From Nocardioides albidus (GTDB lineage Bacteria > Actinomycetota > Actinomycetes > Propionibacteriales > Nocardioidaceae), in contig NZ_VDMP01000024.1 of the NCBI RefSeq assembly GCF_006335005.1, positions 357,678 to 413,473 of the forward strand: a stretch of DNA of 55,796 bases, given 5' to 3'. Position numbers and translations under genes: made by a program. The notes beneath the pieces were generated by a model. It was not told the DNA's origin. It made no database searches and saw only the letters and a list, made by a program, of their open reading frames with translations. Below are positions 15,877-28,305 of this stretch, one piece after another. Each line of letters begins with the position of its first letter. The stretch's first letter is position 1.

Positions 15877-18711
15877 ATGTTCCTGCGCCGCGTCCTGATC
15901 TCGATCAGCACCCTCGCCCTCGTCTGTCTCGGGCTGAGCCTGCCCGCCGAGGCGTTCAAGCCCTACACCCATGTCCAGACGGGTCAGGACGCGCGGTCGG
16001 ATGCGATCGACAACGGCAAGGTCACCATCGACGGGGCTGAGTACGCCGTCGACCCGAAGGTCGTCGCGGCACTGCGCGACTGGCCGTCGTACTACAACGC
16101 CGGCGTGATCGGACCCGACGGCTTCCCGGATCTCGCGATGGGCCAGTCCGTCATCCACCCCGAGGACACCGGGCTGTGGCTGACCTACCTCCTGCGCAAG
16201 GCATGGGAGGCGCAGGACGACCCGCAGTACGGCACCGAGGAGAAGAGCCAGATCCTGGCCTTCGTCTACGGCTTCCTCACCCACGCGGCCGGTGACCTGT
16301 GGGCGCACACGATGGTCAACCAGCTCTCGGAGGGCATCTTCCCGGCCGTCGACGAGCTGCTCAGCGACCCGGAGAAGGCGTCGATCGCACTCAAGCACCT
16401 GATCTCCGAGGGCTATGTCGGCGACGCGACCCGCTTCTACGACGGCAACCCCGAGCGTGGCCCGGCGCCGGGCGGCGACATCAGCGACGACTCGACGCCC
16501 GGGATCGCCTTCGACGCGCCCATCAAGTTCATCTACAACACCCTGGTCAAGCGGGACAACGGCTCGCCGACCAACAAGCGAGGACCCATCCTCGACCGCT
16601 TCTACCAGCTGCGCGCCGGCCTGGCGTCCTTCGTCGGCGGCGCCGACATCGACCCGGTGGGTGACGCGCTCGCCCACTTCAACAGCCTCCAGGACAGCCT
16701 GGACGACCTGGCCAGCGCCTGCAACTTCGACGGCATCGAGGATTCCGTCGGGGACGCCATCCTCTGCCCGATCAAGGCTGCGCTCTTCGGCATCGAGTTC
16801 GTCGGCCAGAGCGTCGCCGCGCTCCTGACCCTGGCCGGCGAGTCCGTGGCATGGGCCGCCCAGCAGGCGCTCAAGGCGTACGCCTCGGCGTGGATCGACG
16901 ACATCGACGCCGGCCTGCGGGACTGGGGCGAGCTGGGCCTGGCCGCGACCCGCGCCCTGTTCGACCCGCAGACCCGGCGCGACCTGCAGAACGAGAAGTG
17001 CGCCTGGAAGGGTGCGGAGTCCGACCAGCTGCGCATCGACTGCGAGGACGGGATCGGCATGATCGAGGTCGTCCTGGACGAGTCCGACGACTTCCTCTAC
17101 GACCACCTGCTCTCCATGCTCGGCGCGCCCGACGTCGCCGTGACGCTCGCCGAGGCCCTCGCCACCGTCTCCGACGCCGTCACCACCGCCTTCCAGGACG
17201 CGCTGGGCCCGGTCCTCAACCCGATCCTCAACCCGCTCGCGATCCTCGACAAGGCGATCACCGACTACATCAAGAAGGCGATCGAGGACCGCTTCGAGTT
17301 GCCGATCAGCGACATCGAGGAGTTCCTGGAGAACCCGTCGGCCTGGATGCGGGCGCCGTCGGTGAGCCTCGGCTCGCTGGGGACGATCAGCCTGTTCGAC
17401 AACGGCGAGGCCGACCTGCTCGACAGCTACCTGGGCCTCACGGCCGCCGACCACAAGCCCAGCGGCGCGCTGACCGACACCGCCGCCTTCGACGAGGACC
17501 GGTTCGCGGCCTACCAGAACACCGTCACGACCGCGAAGCTGTTGCTGCTCGACGGACCCACCCTCAACGCGGTCCTGTCGACGAAGGTCGGGCACCCGTA
17601 CGCCCTCTACGGCACCGCGAAGACCGAGAACATCATGACCCGGCGCCTCGGGGGCAGCGACGGCCAGTGGCTGAAGCTGATCGACGGCGACCACGCGTGG
17701 CGCCAGGACGGCAAGCCCGTCTTCAACCGGGAGAGCGCCGGCACCGGGGACTTCCCGCTGTGGGAGTCGTGCGTGCTGCGTGAGCGGGCCTTCCGCGGCC
17801 TGTTCACCGATTGGGAGAACGGCACCGCCGACTTCCCCGACCTCGGCGACGCCACCGGCGACGGCGTCACCAGCAACGACCCCAACGACCCCCAGCCGCC
17901 GACGGCGACCTTCACGACCGGCACGCCGACGTACGTCGCCGGCGGACGCACCTACGTCACCTCGGCCACCCCGTTGTCGATCGCCACCCACGACGGGTTC
18001 TGGTCCGACAGCGAGATCTCGCTGGCCTACCGGGTCACCCCGGACGGGCAGGCGCCCGGGCCCTGGCAGCCGACCGGTTCGAACGCCGGCACCGTCACCG
18101 TCGGCACCGTCGGGGACGGCCTGGTCCACGTCCAGACCCGCTCCGTCGACCCCTGCGGCGTACGGGAGCAGTCCTTCGACGTGTACGTCGACAACACCCC
18201 GCCCGAAGTGACCTACCAGCAGCCGGCCCTGGCGCAGTACGACACCGACGACCTCTCCTCGATCCAGTACTCCGTCACCGACCCCGGCTCCGGTGTCGCC
18301 TCGCACTCGGTGACCCTGGACGGGGCGGCGTCGTCGAACGGTGCCGTGCTCGACATGTTCTGGCTCGACGCCGGGATCCACACCATCGTCGTGACCGCCA
18401 CCGACAACGTCGGCAACACCGCGACGACGCCACGGCAGTTCCGCGTCCGCGCCACGACCGAGAGCCTGCTCAGCAACCTCGAACGCGCGTGGAGCCTGGG
18501 CCTGATCACGGATCGCAAGGTCTACGACGGCCTCAAGGACTCGCTGCTGGCGGCCCAGCAGAGCCACCTCAAGAAGAAGCACCCGACGGAGTGGAACCAG
18601 CTGACCGCCTACATCAACCAGCTCGAGGGGCAGCGGGGCCACGGGATCGACCGGGTCCTGGCCGACCGGTGGATCGGGTACGCGCTCGACCTCATCGCCA
18701 GCAAGGGGTGA
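15877..18711 (+). CDS. Secreted zinc-dependent phospholipase C-like protein
   Basis: This 944-residue exported protein has a signal peptide (hydrophobic ISTLALVCLGLSL, cleavage expected after AEA at about residue 26), giving a mature N-terminus FKPYTHVQTG. The N-terminal domain shows the zinc-site pattern of the zinc-dependent phospholipase C/S1-P1 group, FLTHAAGDLWAHTMVN (about residues 133-148). A long helical middle region is not recognised. Residues about 690-860 are beta-rich and Ig-like (YVDNTPPEVTYQQP, TIVVTATDNVGNTATT), typical of surface adhesion or substrate-binding modules. CGGAGG precedes the ATG. Enzyme class is moderately sure; the lipid substrate is unknown. Confidence 0.7.
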   Translation: MFLRRVLISISTLALVCLGLSLPAEAFKPYTHVQTGQDARSDAIDNGKVTIDGAEYAVDPKVVAALRDWPSYYNAGVIGPDGFPDLAMGQSVIHPEDTGLWLTYLLRKAWEAQDDPQYGTEEKSQILAFVYGFLTHAAGDLWAHTMVNQLSEGIFPAVDELLSDPEKASIALKHLISEGYVGDATRFYDGNPERGPAPGGDISDDSTPGIAFDAPIKFIYNTLVKRDNGSPTNKRGPILDRFYQLRAGLASFVGGADIDPVGDALAHFNSLQDSLDDLASACNFDGIEDSVGDAILCPIKAALFGIEFVGQSVAALLTLAGESVAWAAQQALKAYASAWIDDIDAGLRDWGELGLAATRALFDPQTRRDLQNEKCAWKGAESDQLRIDCEDGIGMIEVVLDESDDFLYDHLLSMLGAPDVAVTLAEALATVSDAVTTAFQDALGPVLNPILNPLAILDKAITDYIKKAIEDRFELPISDIEEFLENPSAWMRAPSVSLGSLGTISLFDNGEADLLDSYLGLTAADHKPSGALTDTAAFDEDRFAAYQNTVTTAKLLLLDGPTLNAVLSTKVGHPYALYGTAKTENIMTRRLGGSDGQWLKLIDGDHAWRQDGKPVFNRESAGTGDFPLWESCVLRERAFRGLFTDWENGTADFPDLGDATGDGVTSNDPNDPQPPTATFTTGTPTYVAGGRTYVTSATPLSIATHDGFWSDSEISLAYRVTPDGQAPGPWQPTGSNAGTVTVGTVGDGLVHVQTRSVDPCGVREQSFDVYVDNTPPEVTYQQPALAQYDTDDLSSIQYSVTDPGSGVASHSVTLDGAASSNGAVLDMFWLDAGIHTIVVTATDNVGNTATTPRQFRVRATTESLLSNLERAWSLGLITDRKVYDGLKDSLLAAQQSHLKKKHPTEWNQLTAYINQLEGQRGHGIDRVLADRWIGYALDLIASKG

Positions 18712-18728
18712 GCCACCGAGCCGGTGGC
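18712..18728. terminator. Bidirectional hairpin terminator
   Basis: GCCACCG-AGC-CGGTGGC forms a 7-bp stem with a 3-nt loop. It begins right after the phospholipase-like stop and ends just before the convergent corA stop. Confidence 0.55.
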
Positions 18729-18733
18729 GAGCG

Positions 18734-19714
18734 TCAGAACCAGCCGGATCGCTTGAACAGGATCCACAGCCCGCCGGCCGTGGCGGCCATGAGCAGCAGC
18801 GCGAAGGGATAGCCGAAGGTCCAGTCCAGCTCGGGCATGTGTGTGAAGTTCATGCCGTAGACCCCGGCGATCAGCGTGGGCACGACGACGAGCGCCGCGC
18901 CGGCGGAGATCTTGCGCATGTCGTCGTTCTGCTGCATCGCGATGCGCGAGACATGGGCGTCGAAGGCGGAGGACAGCAGGGAGTCGAGGTTGTCGATCTC
19001 CTCGGCGGCCTGGGCGAGGTGGTCGCTGACGTCGCGGAAGAACGGCGCCGCCTCCGCCTCGACCAGGTCGACCGTGCCGGTCGCGAAGCGGCGCATCGGC
19101 TCCCGCAGCGGCAACACCGCGCGGCGTACCTCGGAGAGCTCGCGCTTGAGCACGTAGATGCGGTCGCCGTCCTGGGAGCGCCGGTCGGAGAAGACCGAGG
19201 CCTCGACCTCGTCGACGTCGGTCTCCAGCTCCGCCACCACGGCGGTGTAGCCGTCGACCACGGCGTCGCACACGGCGTAGATCACCGCGGACGGGCCGTG
19301 GTCGAGCACCGCCTGCTTCTTCTCCAGCTCGTGCCGGGCGTCGCTGAGAGCCGAGCCGCGACCGTGCCGCACGGTGATCACGAAGTCGGCGCCGATGAAG
19401 ACGTTGATCTCGCCCGTCTCGACGGCGTCGTCCTCGTCGACGTACCAGAGCGTCTTGAGGACAAGGAACAGATTGTTCTCGTACTTCTCGAGCTTGGGTC
19501 GCTGGTGGGCGACGACGGCGTCCTCCACGGCGAGCGGGTGCAGGTCGAAGGCCTGCGCGATCTCACTCAGCTCGGCGTGGCTCGGCTCGTAGAGGCCGAC
19601 CCACACGAAGTCGTGGTGGCTGCTCGCCGCGGCCCGCAGGGCGGCGTAGTCGTGCAGGTGGCAGTCCACCGGGAGGCGGGTGCCGTGCCGGTAGACGGCG
19701 CTGTCGACGATCAC
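18734..19714 (-). CDS. corA: CorA family magnesium/divalent cation transporter
   Basis: This 326-residue CorA-type channel has a soluble acidic N-terminal funnel and two C-terminal membrane helices. The selectivity motif YGMNFTHMPE follows the first helix, and the chain ends with a basic tail (FKRSGWF). Its length is normal. It forms pentameric Mg2+ or divalent-cation uptake channels. The GTG start has TAGCGT 6 nt upstream, which suggests a leaderless mRNA. It is divergent from the phosphatase gene with only 30 bp between starts. Confidence 0.93.
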   Translation of the reverse strand: MIVDSAVYRHGTRLPVDCHLHDYAALRAAASSHHDFVWVGLYEPSHAELSEIAQAFDLHPLAVEDAVVAHQRPKLEKYENNLFLVLKTLWYVDEDDAVETGEINVFIGADFVITVRHGRGSALSDARHELEKKQAVLDHGPSAVIYAVCDAVVDGYTAVVAELETDVDEVEASVFSDRRSQDGDRIYVLKRELSEVRRAVLPLREPMRRFATGTVDLVEAEAAPFFRDVSDHLAQAAEEIDNLDSLLSSAFDAHVSRIAMQQNDDMRKISAGAALVVVPTLIAGVYGMNFTHMPELDWTFGYPFALLLMAATAGGLWILFKRSGWF

Positions 19715-19720
19715 GTGTCC

Positions 19721-19726
19721 ACGCTA
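19721..19726 (-). promoter_or_regulatory. -10 element, leaderless (corA)
   Basis: TAGCGT on the minus strand, 6 nt before GTG 19714. It is 5 bp from the divergent -10 at 19732. Confidence 0.5.
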
Positions 19727-19731
19727 GTCGT

Positions 19732-19737
19732 TACAGT
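19732..19737 (+). promoter_or_regulatory. -10 element, leaderless (phosphatase)
   Basis: TACAGT, 7 nt before ATG 19745. Confidence 0.5.
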
Positions 19738-19744
19738 CGCGGCC

Positions 19745-20455
19745 ATGGCGACACTCCTGCTGGTGCGGCACGGCCGGACGACCGCGAACGCGTCCGGGAT
19801 CCTGGCCGGTCGCACGCCGGGCGTCCGGCTCGACGATCTCGGCGGTGAGCAGGTGTCGCGAGCGGGGGCTCGGATAGCGAGCGTCCCGCTGGCCACGCTC
19901 GTCACCAGCCCGCAGGAGCGCTGCCGGCAGACCGCCCGGGCGATCGCCGACGCCCAGCGCGACGCAGGGCGCGACGCCACGGCCGTCACCGAGAAGGCGC
20001 TCGCCGAGTGCGACTACGGCGAGTGGCAGGGCCGCCCGATCAAGGAGCTGGCGCGGGAGCCGCTGTGGAAGACGGTCCAGCGCCAGCCGTCGGCGGCCGT
20101 CTTCCCCGGCGGCGAGTCGATGGTCGCGATGCAGCACCGCGCGGTCGCCGCCGTACGACGCCTCGACGCGACCGTCACGCGCGAGCACGGCCCCGACGCG
20201 GTCTGGGTGGCCGTCAGCCACGGCGACATCATCAAGTCGGTCCTCGCCGACGCCCTCGGCATGCACCTCGACCTGTTCCAGCGCATCGGCGTCGACCCGG
20301 CGTCGGTCTCGATCGTCCGCTACGCCCCCGACCGGCCCTACGTGCTGGCCAGCAACACCCACGACGGCGATCTGTCCTGGCTGGCGCCGAGGACGGGCAG
20401 GCGACGGGCCCGCTCCCGGGGAGCCGTCGTCGGCGGCGGCGCCGGCCCCCACTGA
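19745..20455 (+). CDS. Histidine phosphatase family protein (MSMEG_4193-like)
   Basis: This 236-residue protein belongs to the phosphoglycerate-mutase-like histidine phosphatases. The catalytic LVRHGRTTAN is at residues 6-15, GEW (ECDYGEWQGRP) at about 95, and the second His in VAVSHGDIIKS at about 158. Together with the two following genes (DUF3090 and SCO1664 families) it forms a trio I know to be linked in actinobacteria. The substrate is unknown. Confidence 0.88.
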   Translation: MATLLLVRHGRTTANASGILAGRTPGVRLDDLGGEQVSRAGARIASVPLATLVTSPQERCRQTARAIADAQRDAGRDATAVTEKALAECDYGEWQGRPIKELAREPLWKTVQRQPSAAVFPGGESMVAMQHRAVAAVRRLDATVTREHGPDAVWVAVSHGDIIKSVLADALGMHLDLFQRIGVDPASVSIVRYAPDRPYVLASNTHDGDLSWLAPRTGRRRARSRGAVVGGGAGPH

Positions 20456-20464
20456 CCGGACTAC

Positions 20465-20470
20465 TAGGCT
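20465..20470 (+). promoter_or_regulatory. -10 element, leaderless (DUF3090 gene)
   Basis: TAGGCT, 6 nt before ATG 20477, in a 21-bp gap after the phosphatase stop. It gives the trio a second, internal promoter. Confidence 0.5.
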
Positions 20471-20476
20471 CGCCCC

Positions 20477-21040
20477 ATGCCGATCGTCCACGGATTCGAT
20501 CCGCCTGAGCGCTTCGTCGCCGGCACCGTCGGCGAGCCCGGGAGCCGCACCTTCTTCCTGCAGGCCCGTGCCGGCTCGCGGCTCGTCTCGGTCGCGCTCG
20601 AGAAGCAGCAGGTCATCGCCCTGGCCGAGCGCATCGACGAGCTCCTCGACGAGGTGATCGCCGACGGGCGCTCGCGCGGCACCGTCCCCGCGATGGCGCC
20701 GTTCGGACTCGCCGACGACAAGCCGCTGGAGCTGCCCATCGAGGAGGAGTTCCGTGCCGGCACCATGACCCTGTCCTGGGATCCCGACGACGAGCGGGTG
20801 GTGGTCGAGGTCTTCCCGGTGGGGGAGGAGCCGGTGGAGCTCTCCGACGGCGAGGACCCGGCCGAGCTCCTGCTGGTCCGCCTCGAGCCGGGACAGGCCC
20901 GGGCGTTCGTACGACGCGCGGAGCACGTCGTGGGCGCCGGACGGCCGACCTGTCCCTTCTGCGGGCAGCCGATCGACCCCGACGGCCACCTGTGCGTGCG
21001 GGCCAACGGGTTCAAGCGGCGCGAGCCCGGCGACCAGTGA
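20477..21040 (+). CDS. DUF3090 family protein
   Basis: This 187-residue actinobacterial family protein of unknown biochemical role starts with GFDPPERFVAGTVGEPGSR. It ends in a one-sided zinc-ribbon-like segment CPFCGQPIDPDGHLC. A leaderless promoter (TAGGCT) lies just before the ATG. It is always seen beside the SCO1664-type kinase-like gene, which follows here. The two probably act in one process, but that is inference from linkage. Confidence 0.85.
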   Translation: MPIVHGFDPPERFVAGTVGEPGSRTFFLQARAGSRLVSVALEKQQVIALAERIDELLDEVIADGRSRGTVPAMAPFGLADDKPLELPIEEEFRAGTMTLSWDPDDERVVVEVFPVGEEPVELSDGEDPAELLLVRLEPGQARAFVRRAEHVVGAGRPTCPFCGQPIDPDGHLCVRANGFKRREPGDQ

Positions 21041-21071
21041 CCCGCCGGCGACCGTGGGGACGAGGCTGGAG

Positions 21072-21812
21072 ATGAGCCTGCAGATCCGCGGCCGGATCAT
21101 GCCCGCGTCCAACGCGACCTTCCTCGCCGAGCTCGACGGACGCGAGGTCGTCTACAAACCGGTCGCCGGCGAACGCCCGCTGTGGGACTTCCCCGACGGG
21201 ACCCTCGCCGGGCGCGAGGTGAGCGCCTTCCTCGTGTCCGAGGCCACCGGCTGGGACCTGGTGCCGCGCACCTGGTGGGGCGAGGGTCCGCACGGGCCCG
21301 GCATGGTCCAGGAGTGGCAGGAGGTCGACCCGGACGACGAGGCCGTCACCCTGGTCCGCTCGGGCGAGGTGCCGCCCGGCTGGATGGAGGTCGTCGAGGG
21401 CCTCGACGAGCGCGACCGCCCGATCACCCTCGTCCACGAGGACTCGCCCGGCCTGCGCCGTCTCGCCGTGTTCGACGTCCTGGTCAACAACGCCGACCGC
21501 AAGGGTGGTCACGTGCTCGCCATGCCCGGAGGGCACCGGTACGGCGTCGACCACGGGGTCGCCTTCCACCACCAGGCCAAGCTCCGCACCGTGCTGTGGG
21601 GCTGGGCCGGCACCGCTCTCACCAGCGAGGAGGTCACGGTGGTCACCGCCGTGCTCGCCGCGATCCGCGGCGACCTCGGCGAACGGCTCGCCACCCATCT
21701 CGCCGAGCACGAGATCCGCGCCCTGGAGCGTCGTACCGAACGGCTGCTGGCCACGGGAGTGCTGCCCGGGCCCTCCGACGGGTGGCCGGCGATCCCGTGG
21801 CCGCCGTTCTAG
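21072..21812 (+). CDS. SCO1664 family kinase-like protein
   Basis: This protein of about 246 residues has a PI3/4-kinase-like or HipA-like fold. VVYKPVAGERPLWDF carries the probable ATP-binding Lys. VLVNNADRKGGH is a catalytic-loop-like motif, and GVDHGVAFH resembles the DFG metal-binding motif. ATG 21072 is chosen because GAGG lies 6 nt upstream; a GTG at 21054 is possible. The 13-31 bp gap from DUF3090 suggests one operon. Its substrate is unknown. Confidence 0.85.
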   Translation: MSLQIRGRIMPASNATFLAELDGREVVYKPVAGERPLWDFPDGTLAGREVSAFLVSEATGWDLVPRTWWGEGPHGPGMVQEWQEVDPDDEAVTLVRSGEVPPGWMEVVEGLDERDRPITLVHEDSPGLRRLAVFDVLVNNADRKGGHVLAMPGGHRYGVDHGVAFHHQAKLRTVLWGWAGTALTSEEVTVVTAVLAAIRGDLGERLATHLAEHEIRALERRTERLLATGVLPGPSDGWPAIPWPPF

Positions 21813-21822
21813 AGCCAACCCC

Positions 21823-21828
21823 TAACAT
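21823..21828 (+). promoter_or_regulatory. -10 element, leaderless (mshC)
   Basis: TAACAT, 6 nt before ATG 21835. Confidence 0.5.
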
Positions 21829-21834
21829 CAAGGC

Positions 21835-23079
21835 ATGCGCGCATGGAACGCTCCGGGTCTCCCGGTGCTGCCGGTCACCGGACCCCAGGTCGTCCTCCAC
21901 GACACCGCCCGCGGCGGCAAGGTGGAGAGTCGCCCTGACGCGTCCGGCGGGCCCGCGCGCCTCTACGTCTGCGGCATCACCCCCTACGACGCGACGCACA
22001 TCGGCCACGCCAACACCTACGTCGCGTTCGACCTGCTCAACCGGGCGTGGCGCAACGCCGGCCACGACGTGCGCTACGTCCAGAACGTCACCGACGTCGA
22101 CGACCCCCTGCTCGAGCGCGCCGCCAAGGTCGGCGTCGACTGGGTGGAGCTCGCCGAGCGCGAGACCGAGCTGTTCCGCAAGGACATGGAGGCGCTGCGC
22201 GTCCTGCCTCCTGTCGAGTACGTCGGTGCGGTCGAGTCGATCCCGCTGGTCATCGAGCTGATCGAGCGCCTGGACGCCGCCGGCTCGATCTACCGGGTCG
22301 AGCAGGACCTCTACTTCTCCGTGGCCGCCGACCGGGCCTTCGGCGAGGAGTCGAACTACGACCGCGAGACGATGCTCCGCTTCTTCGCCGAGCGCGGGGG
22401 CGACCCGGACCGCGCCGGGAAGAAGGACCCGCTCGACTGCGTCGTGTGGCGCGGCGAGCGTGACGGCGAGCCTGCCTGGGACAGCCCCTACGGACCGGGC
22501 CGCCCCGGCTGGCACATCGAGTGCGCCGCGATCGCGCTCACCCACCTCGGCGGCGCGTTCGAGGTCCAGGCCGGCGGCAGCGACCTGATCTTCCCCCACC
22601 ACGAGATGTGCGCCGGGCACGCCCAGGTCGCGACCGGCGAGGCGTTCGCCCGGGTCTACACCCACGCCGGGATGGTCGCCTACGACGGCCAGAAGATGTC
22701 GAAGTCGCTCGGCAACCTCGTCTTCGTCTCCGCCCTGCGCAACAGCGACATCGACCCGATGGCGATCCGCCTGGCCCTCCTGCGGCACCACTACCGCAGC
22801 GACTGGGAGTGGACCGACGCCCACCTGTGGCAGGCCGTGGACGACCTCGCCGACTGGCGCCGCGCCCTCGCGCTGGGTGCGGGCGCCCCGGCCGGTCCGG
22901 TGGTCGAGGAGGTCCTCGCCGCGCTCGCCGACGACCTCGACGCGCCCCGCGCGACCGCTGCCGTCGACGCCTGGGTCAAGGCCACCCTCGGCACCGGCGG
23001 CCTGGCCGACACCAGCGACCCCGACGCCGCCGTCACCCTGCTGCCGGTGCTCGACGCTGCCCTCGGCGTCGCGTTGTAG
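21835..23079 (+). CDS. mshC: Cysteine--GlcN-inositol ligase MshC (mycothiol biosynthesis)
   Basis: This 414-residue ligase joins cysteine to 1-D-myo-inosityl 2-amino-2-deoxy-glucopyranoside using ATP, the fourth step of mycothiol synthesis. It is a cysteinyl-tRNA synthetase paralogue. The zinc/HIGH region [17 protein letters not shown] starts at about residue 46, GWHIECAA supplies another zinc ligand, and KMSKS is at about 287-291. The [10 protein letters not shown] variant separates MshC from true CysS (CGPTVY), and the chain lacks the CysS tRNA-binding tail. A TAACAT -10 lies 6 nt upstream. Confidence 0.96.
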   Translation: MRAWNAPGLPVLPVTGPQVVLHDTARGGKVESRPDASGGPARLYVCGITPYDATHIGHANTYVAFDLLNRAWRNAGHDVRYVQNVTDVDDPLLERAAKVGVDWVELAERETELFRKDMEALRVLPPVEYVGAVESIPLVIELIERLDAAGSIYRVEQDLYFSVAADRAFGEESNYDRETMLRFFAERGGDPDRAGKKDPLDCVVWRGERDGEPAWDSPYGPGRPGWHIECAAIALTHLGGAFEVQAGGSDLIFPHHEMCAGHAQVATGEAFARVYTHAGMVAYDGQKMSKSLGNLVFVSALRNSDIDPMAIRLALLRHHYRSDWEWTDAHLWQAVDDLADWRRALALGAGAPAGPVVEEVLAALADDLDAPRATAAVDAWVKATLGTGGLADTSDPDAAVTLLPVLDAALGVAL

Positions 23080-23121
23080 CACGGCACCGATCAGGCAGAG
23101 GCGGCATCCCCGGACCCCGAA

Positions 23122-23151
23122 TCGACGCGGTTCGGGCCCGAACCGCGTCGA
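23122..23151. repeat. GCGGTT-N8-AACCGC palindrome, copy 1
   Basis: This is a perfect 30-bp palindrome with 11-bp arms (TCGACGCGGTT and AACCGCGTCGA) and centre CGGGCCCG. It lies between the convergent mshC and PAC2 stops. It shares its half-sites and 8-bp centre length with three other copies in the window. It could be a bidirectional terminator or a dispersed repeat. Confidence 0.8.
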
Positions 23152-23160
23152 CCGCGGCGC

Positions 23161-24006
23161 TCAGTCGGTCTCGCCCCGCCGCTTGAGATACCGCTCGAAC
23201 TCGCGCGCGATCGCCTCACCCGACGCCTCGGGCAGGTCGGCGGTGTCGCGTGACTCCTCGAGCGAGCGGACGTAGTCGGCGATGTCCTCGTCCTCCTCCG
23301 CCAGCTCGTCGACGCCCCGCTCCCAGGCCCGGGCCTCGTCGGGGAGGTCGCCGAGCGGCATCGGGATCTCGAGCAGGTCCTCGAGCCGGGTCAGCAGGGC
23401 CAGGGTGGCCTTCGGGCACGGGGGCTGGGCGACGTAGTGGGGGACGGCGGCCCAGTAGGACACCGCGGGGATGTCGACGCGGGCGCAGGCGTCCTGGAGG
23501 ACGCCGACGATGCCGGTCGGTCCCTCGTAGGTCGACTGCTCCAGGACGAGCCGGTCCATCAGCTCGGCCTCGGTGGTGGAGCCCGAGACCGGGATCGGAC
23601 GGGTGTGCGGGCTGTCGGACAGCAGGGCGCCCAGGGTCACGAACAGCTCGCCGCCCAGGTCGTCGATGGTCGCCAGGATCTCCGCGGTGAACTGCCGCCA
23701 GCGCATGTTCGGCTCGATGCCGCGGACCAGGATCACGTCGCGGTCCAGGTCCGGGGGAGAGGCGATGGCGATATGCGTGCTGGGCCAGGTGAGCTTGCGG
23801 AAGCCGTTCTCGTCGATGCCGACGGTGGGACGGTTGACCTGGAAGTCGTAGAACTCCTCGGGGTCGATCGCCGCGACCACCTTCGCGTCCCACGCCCTCA
23901 TCAGGTGGTCCACGACGGCCGTCGCCGACTCGGCAGCGTCGTTCCAGCCCTCGAACGCAGCGATCACCACGGGCCGGACCAGCTCGGGGACCGTCTCGAT
24001 CTCCAT
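23161..24006 (-). CDS. PAC2 family protein
   Basis: This 281-residue protein matches the PAC2 family, named for proteasome assembly chaperone 2. It has the family opening RPVVIAAFEGWNDAAESAT, then EEFYDFQVNRPTV and VTLGALLSDSPHTRPIPV. The C-terminus is acidic and helical. Actinobacterial members are widespread, and their role is not established. The archaeal and eukaryotic link to proteasome assembly is notable given the proteasome locus 8 kb away, but proves nothing. TAGGCT lies 10 nt before the ATG with AGGAGG in between. Confidence 0.9.
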   Translation of the reverse strand: MEIETVPELVRPVVIAAFEGWNDAAESATAVVDHLMRAWDAKVVAAIDPEEFYDFQVNRPTVGIDENGFRKLTWPSTHIAIASPPDLDRDVILVRGIEPNMRWRQFTAEILATIDDLGGELFVTLGALLSDSPHTRPIPVSGSTTEAELMDRLVLEQSTYEGPTGIVGVLQDACARVDIPAVSYWAAVPHYVAQPPCPKATLALLTRLEDLLEIPMPLGDLPDEARAWERGVDELAEEDEDIADYVRSLEESRDTADLPEASGEAIAREFERYLKRRGETD

Positions 24007-24016
24007 CACCCTCCTG

Positions 24017-24022
24017 AGCCTA
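24017..24022 (-). promoter_or_regulatory. -10 element of the PAC2 gene
   Basis: TAGGCT on the minus strand, 10 nt before ATG 24006. The transcript would have a leader of only a few nt. It is divergent from the metH promoter, with 14 bp between the two hexamers. Confidence 0.45.
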
Positions 24023-24036
24023 GTCGTGGATCCGAG

Positions 24037-24042
24037 TAGGAT
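24037..24042 (+). promoter_or_regulatory. -10 element of metH
   Basis: TAGGAT. The expected transcript start (about 24049) falls just before the riboswitch P1 stem, so the aptamer is the 5' end of the RNA. Confidence 0.5.
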
Positions 24043-24050
24043 CGGCAGCA

Positions 24051-24149
24051 GCCGAGAGGCGTTGCAACGGACCGGCCCCCTCGGGGCAGCCCCAGGGCGG
24101 TCCGCCACGCTCGGCGAGAAGAACAAGGGCGCCTTCCATAATCGGAAGG
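24051..24149 (+). promoter_or_regulatory. S-adenosylhomocysteine (SAH) riboswitch of metH
   Basis: The P1 stem pairs GCCGAG (24051-24056) with CTCGGC (24110-24115). The conserved core AGGCGTTGCAA follows P1. The P2 stem pairs CGGACC (24068-24073) with GGTCCG (24099-24104). The pseudoknot pairs AGGCG (24057-24061) with CGCCT (24130-24134). Layout and core match the SAH riboswitch known upstream of ahcY and metH. An alternative stem pairs CCTTCC (24132-24137) with the ribosome site GGAAGG (24144-24149). Three bases are shared with the pseudoknot, so ligand binding should free the ribosome site and turn metH on. The mechanism is inferred from pairing. Confidence 0.82.
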
Positions 24150-24155
24150 ATGGAC

Positions 24156-27917
<3,762 letters not shown>

Positions 27918-27964
27918 GCCGACCCGGTGGGTATCGATCGCGGGGGCGTCGGCGTTGCACCTTC

Positions 27965-28174
27965 ATGAACGAGAACGCACAACCCGCCGTCGACCCCGAC
28001 GAGCACTACTTCGTGGCGCTCGTGAACGAGGCGCTGGCCCTCGGTGACCTCCGGTCGGCGCGGGCCATCGCCGCCCAGTACGCCTCCGCCCAGGACACCG
28101 CCCGGCACACCGCCGCCCACAACGCCGAGTCCCGGCGACACCGGATCGCCCGGCACCTCCACCTCGCCGCCTGA
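27965..28174 (+). CDS. Possible small hypothetical protein
   Basis: This 69-residue reading frame begins 47 bp after metH. Its translation is a plausible helical, His/Ala-rich protein (DEHYFVALVNEALALGDLRSA, RRHRIARHLHLAA). There is no good ribosome site or -10 at the right distance, and a leftward frame overlaps it. It is kept because the product looks protein-like and the gap would otherwise be 388 bp. The family is not recognised. Confidence 0.4.
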   Translation: MNENAQPAVDPDEHYFVALVNEALALGDLRSARAIAAQYASAQDTARHTAAHNAESRRHRIARHLHLAA

Positions 28175-28183
28175 CGAGAGTGC

Positions 28184-28200
28184 GACCGAGCGGCTCGGTC
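28184..28200 (+). terminator. Hairpin downstream of metH and the small ORF
   Basis: GACCGAG-CGG-CTCGGTC forms a 7-bp stem with a 3-nt loop, 9 nt after the small ORF stop. There is no T-tract. Confidence 0.45.
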
Positions 28201-28305
28201 GAGCGACACCGAGCCCCCGCTCGAGGCCGCCCTCGATGCGGCAGGCGACGCACCGAGGGTGCATAGTCGCGTCGTCAGTCGCACGGAGCCTTTCGGAGGG
28301 CATCG

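Noticed and set aside
15709..18642. Open frame of about 977 codons antisense to the phospholipase-like gene
   Set aside because: Same composition effect. The sense product has a signal peptide, domain structure and ribosome site; the antisense product has none.
24007..24149. Cobalamin riboswitch upstream of metH
   Set aside because: The leader is too short and lacks the B12-box. The P1/P2/pseudoknot layout fits the SAH riboswitch instead.
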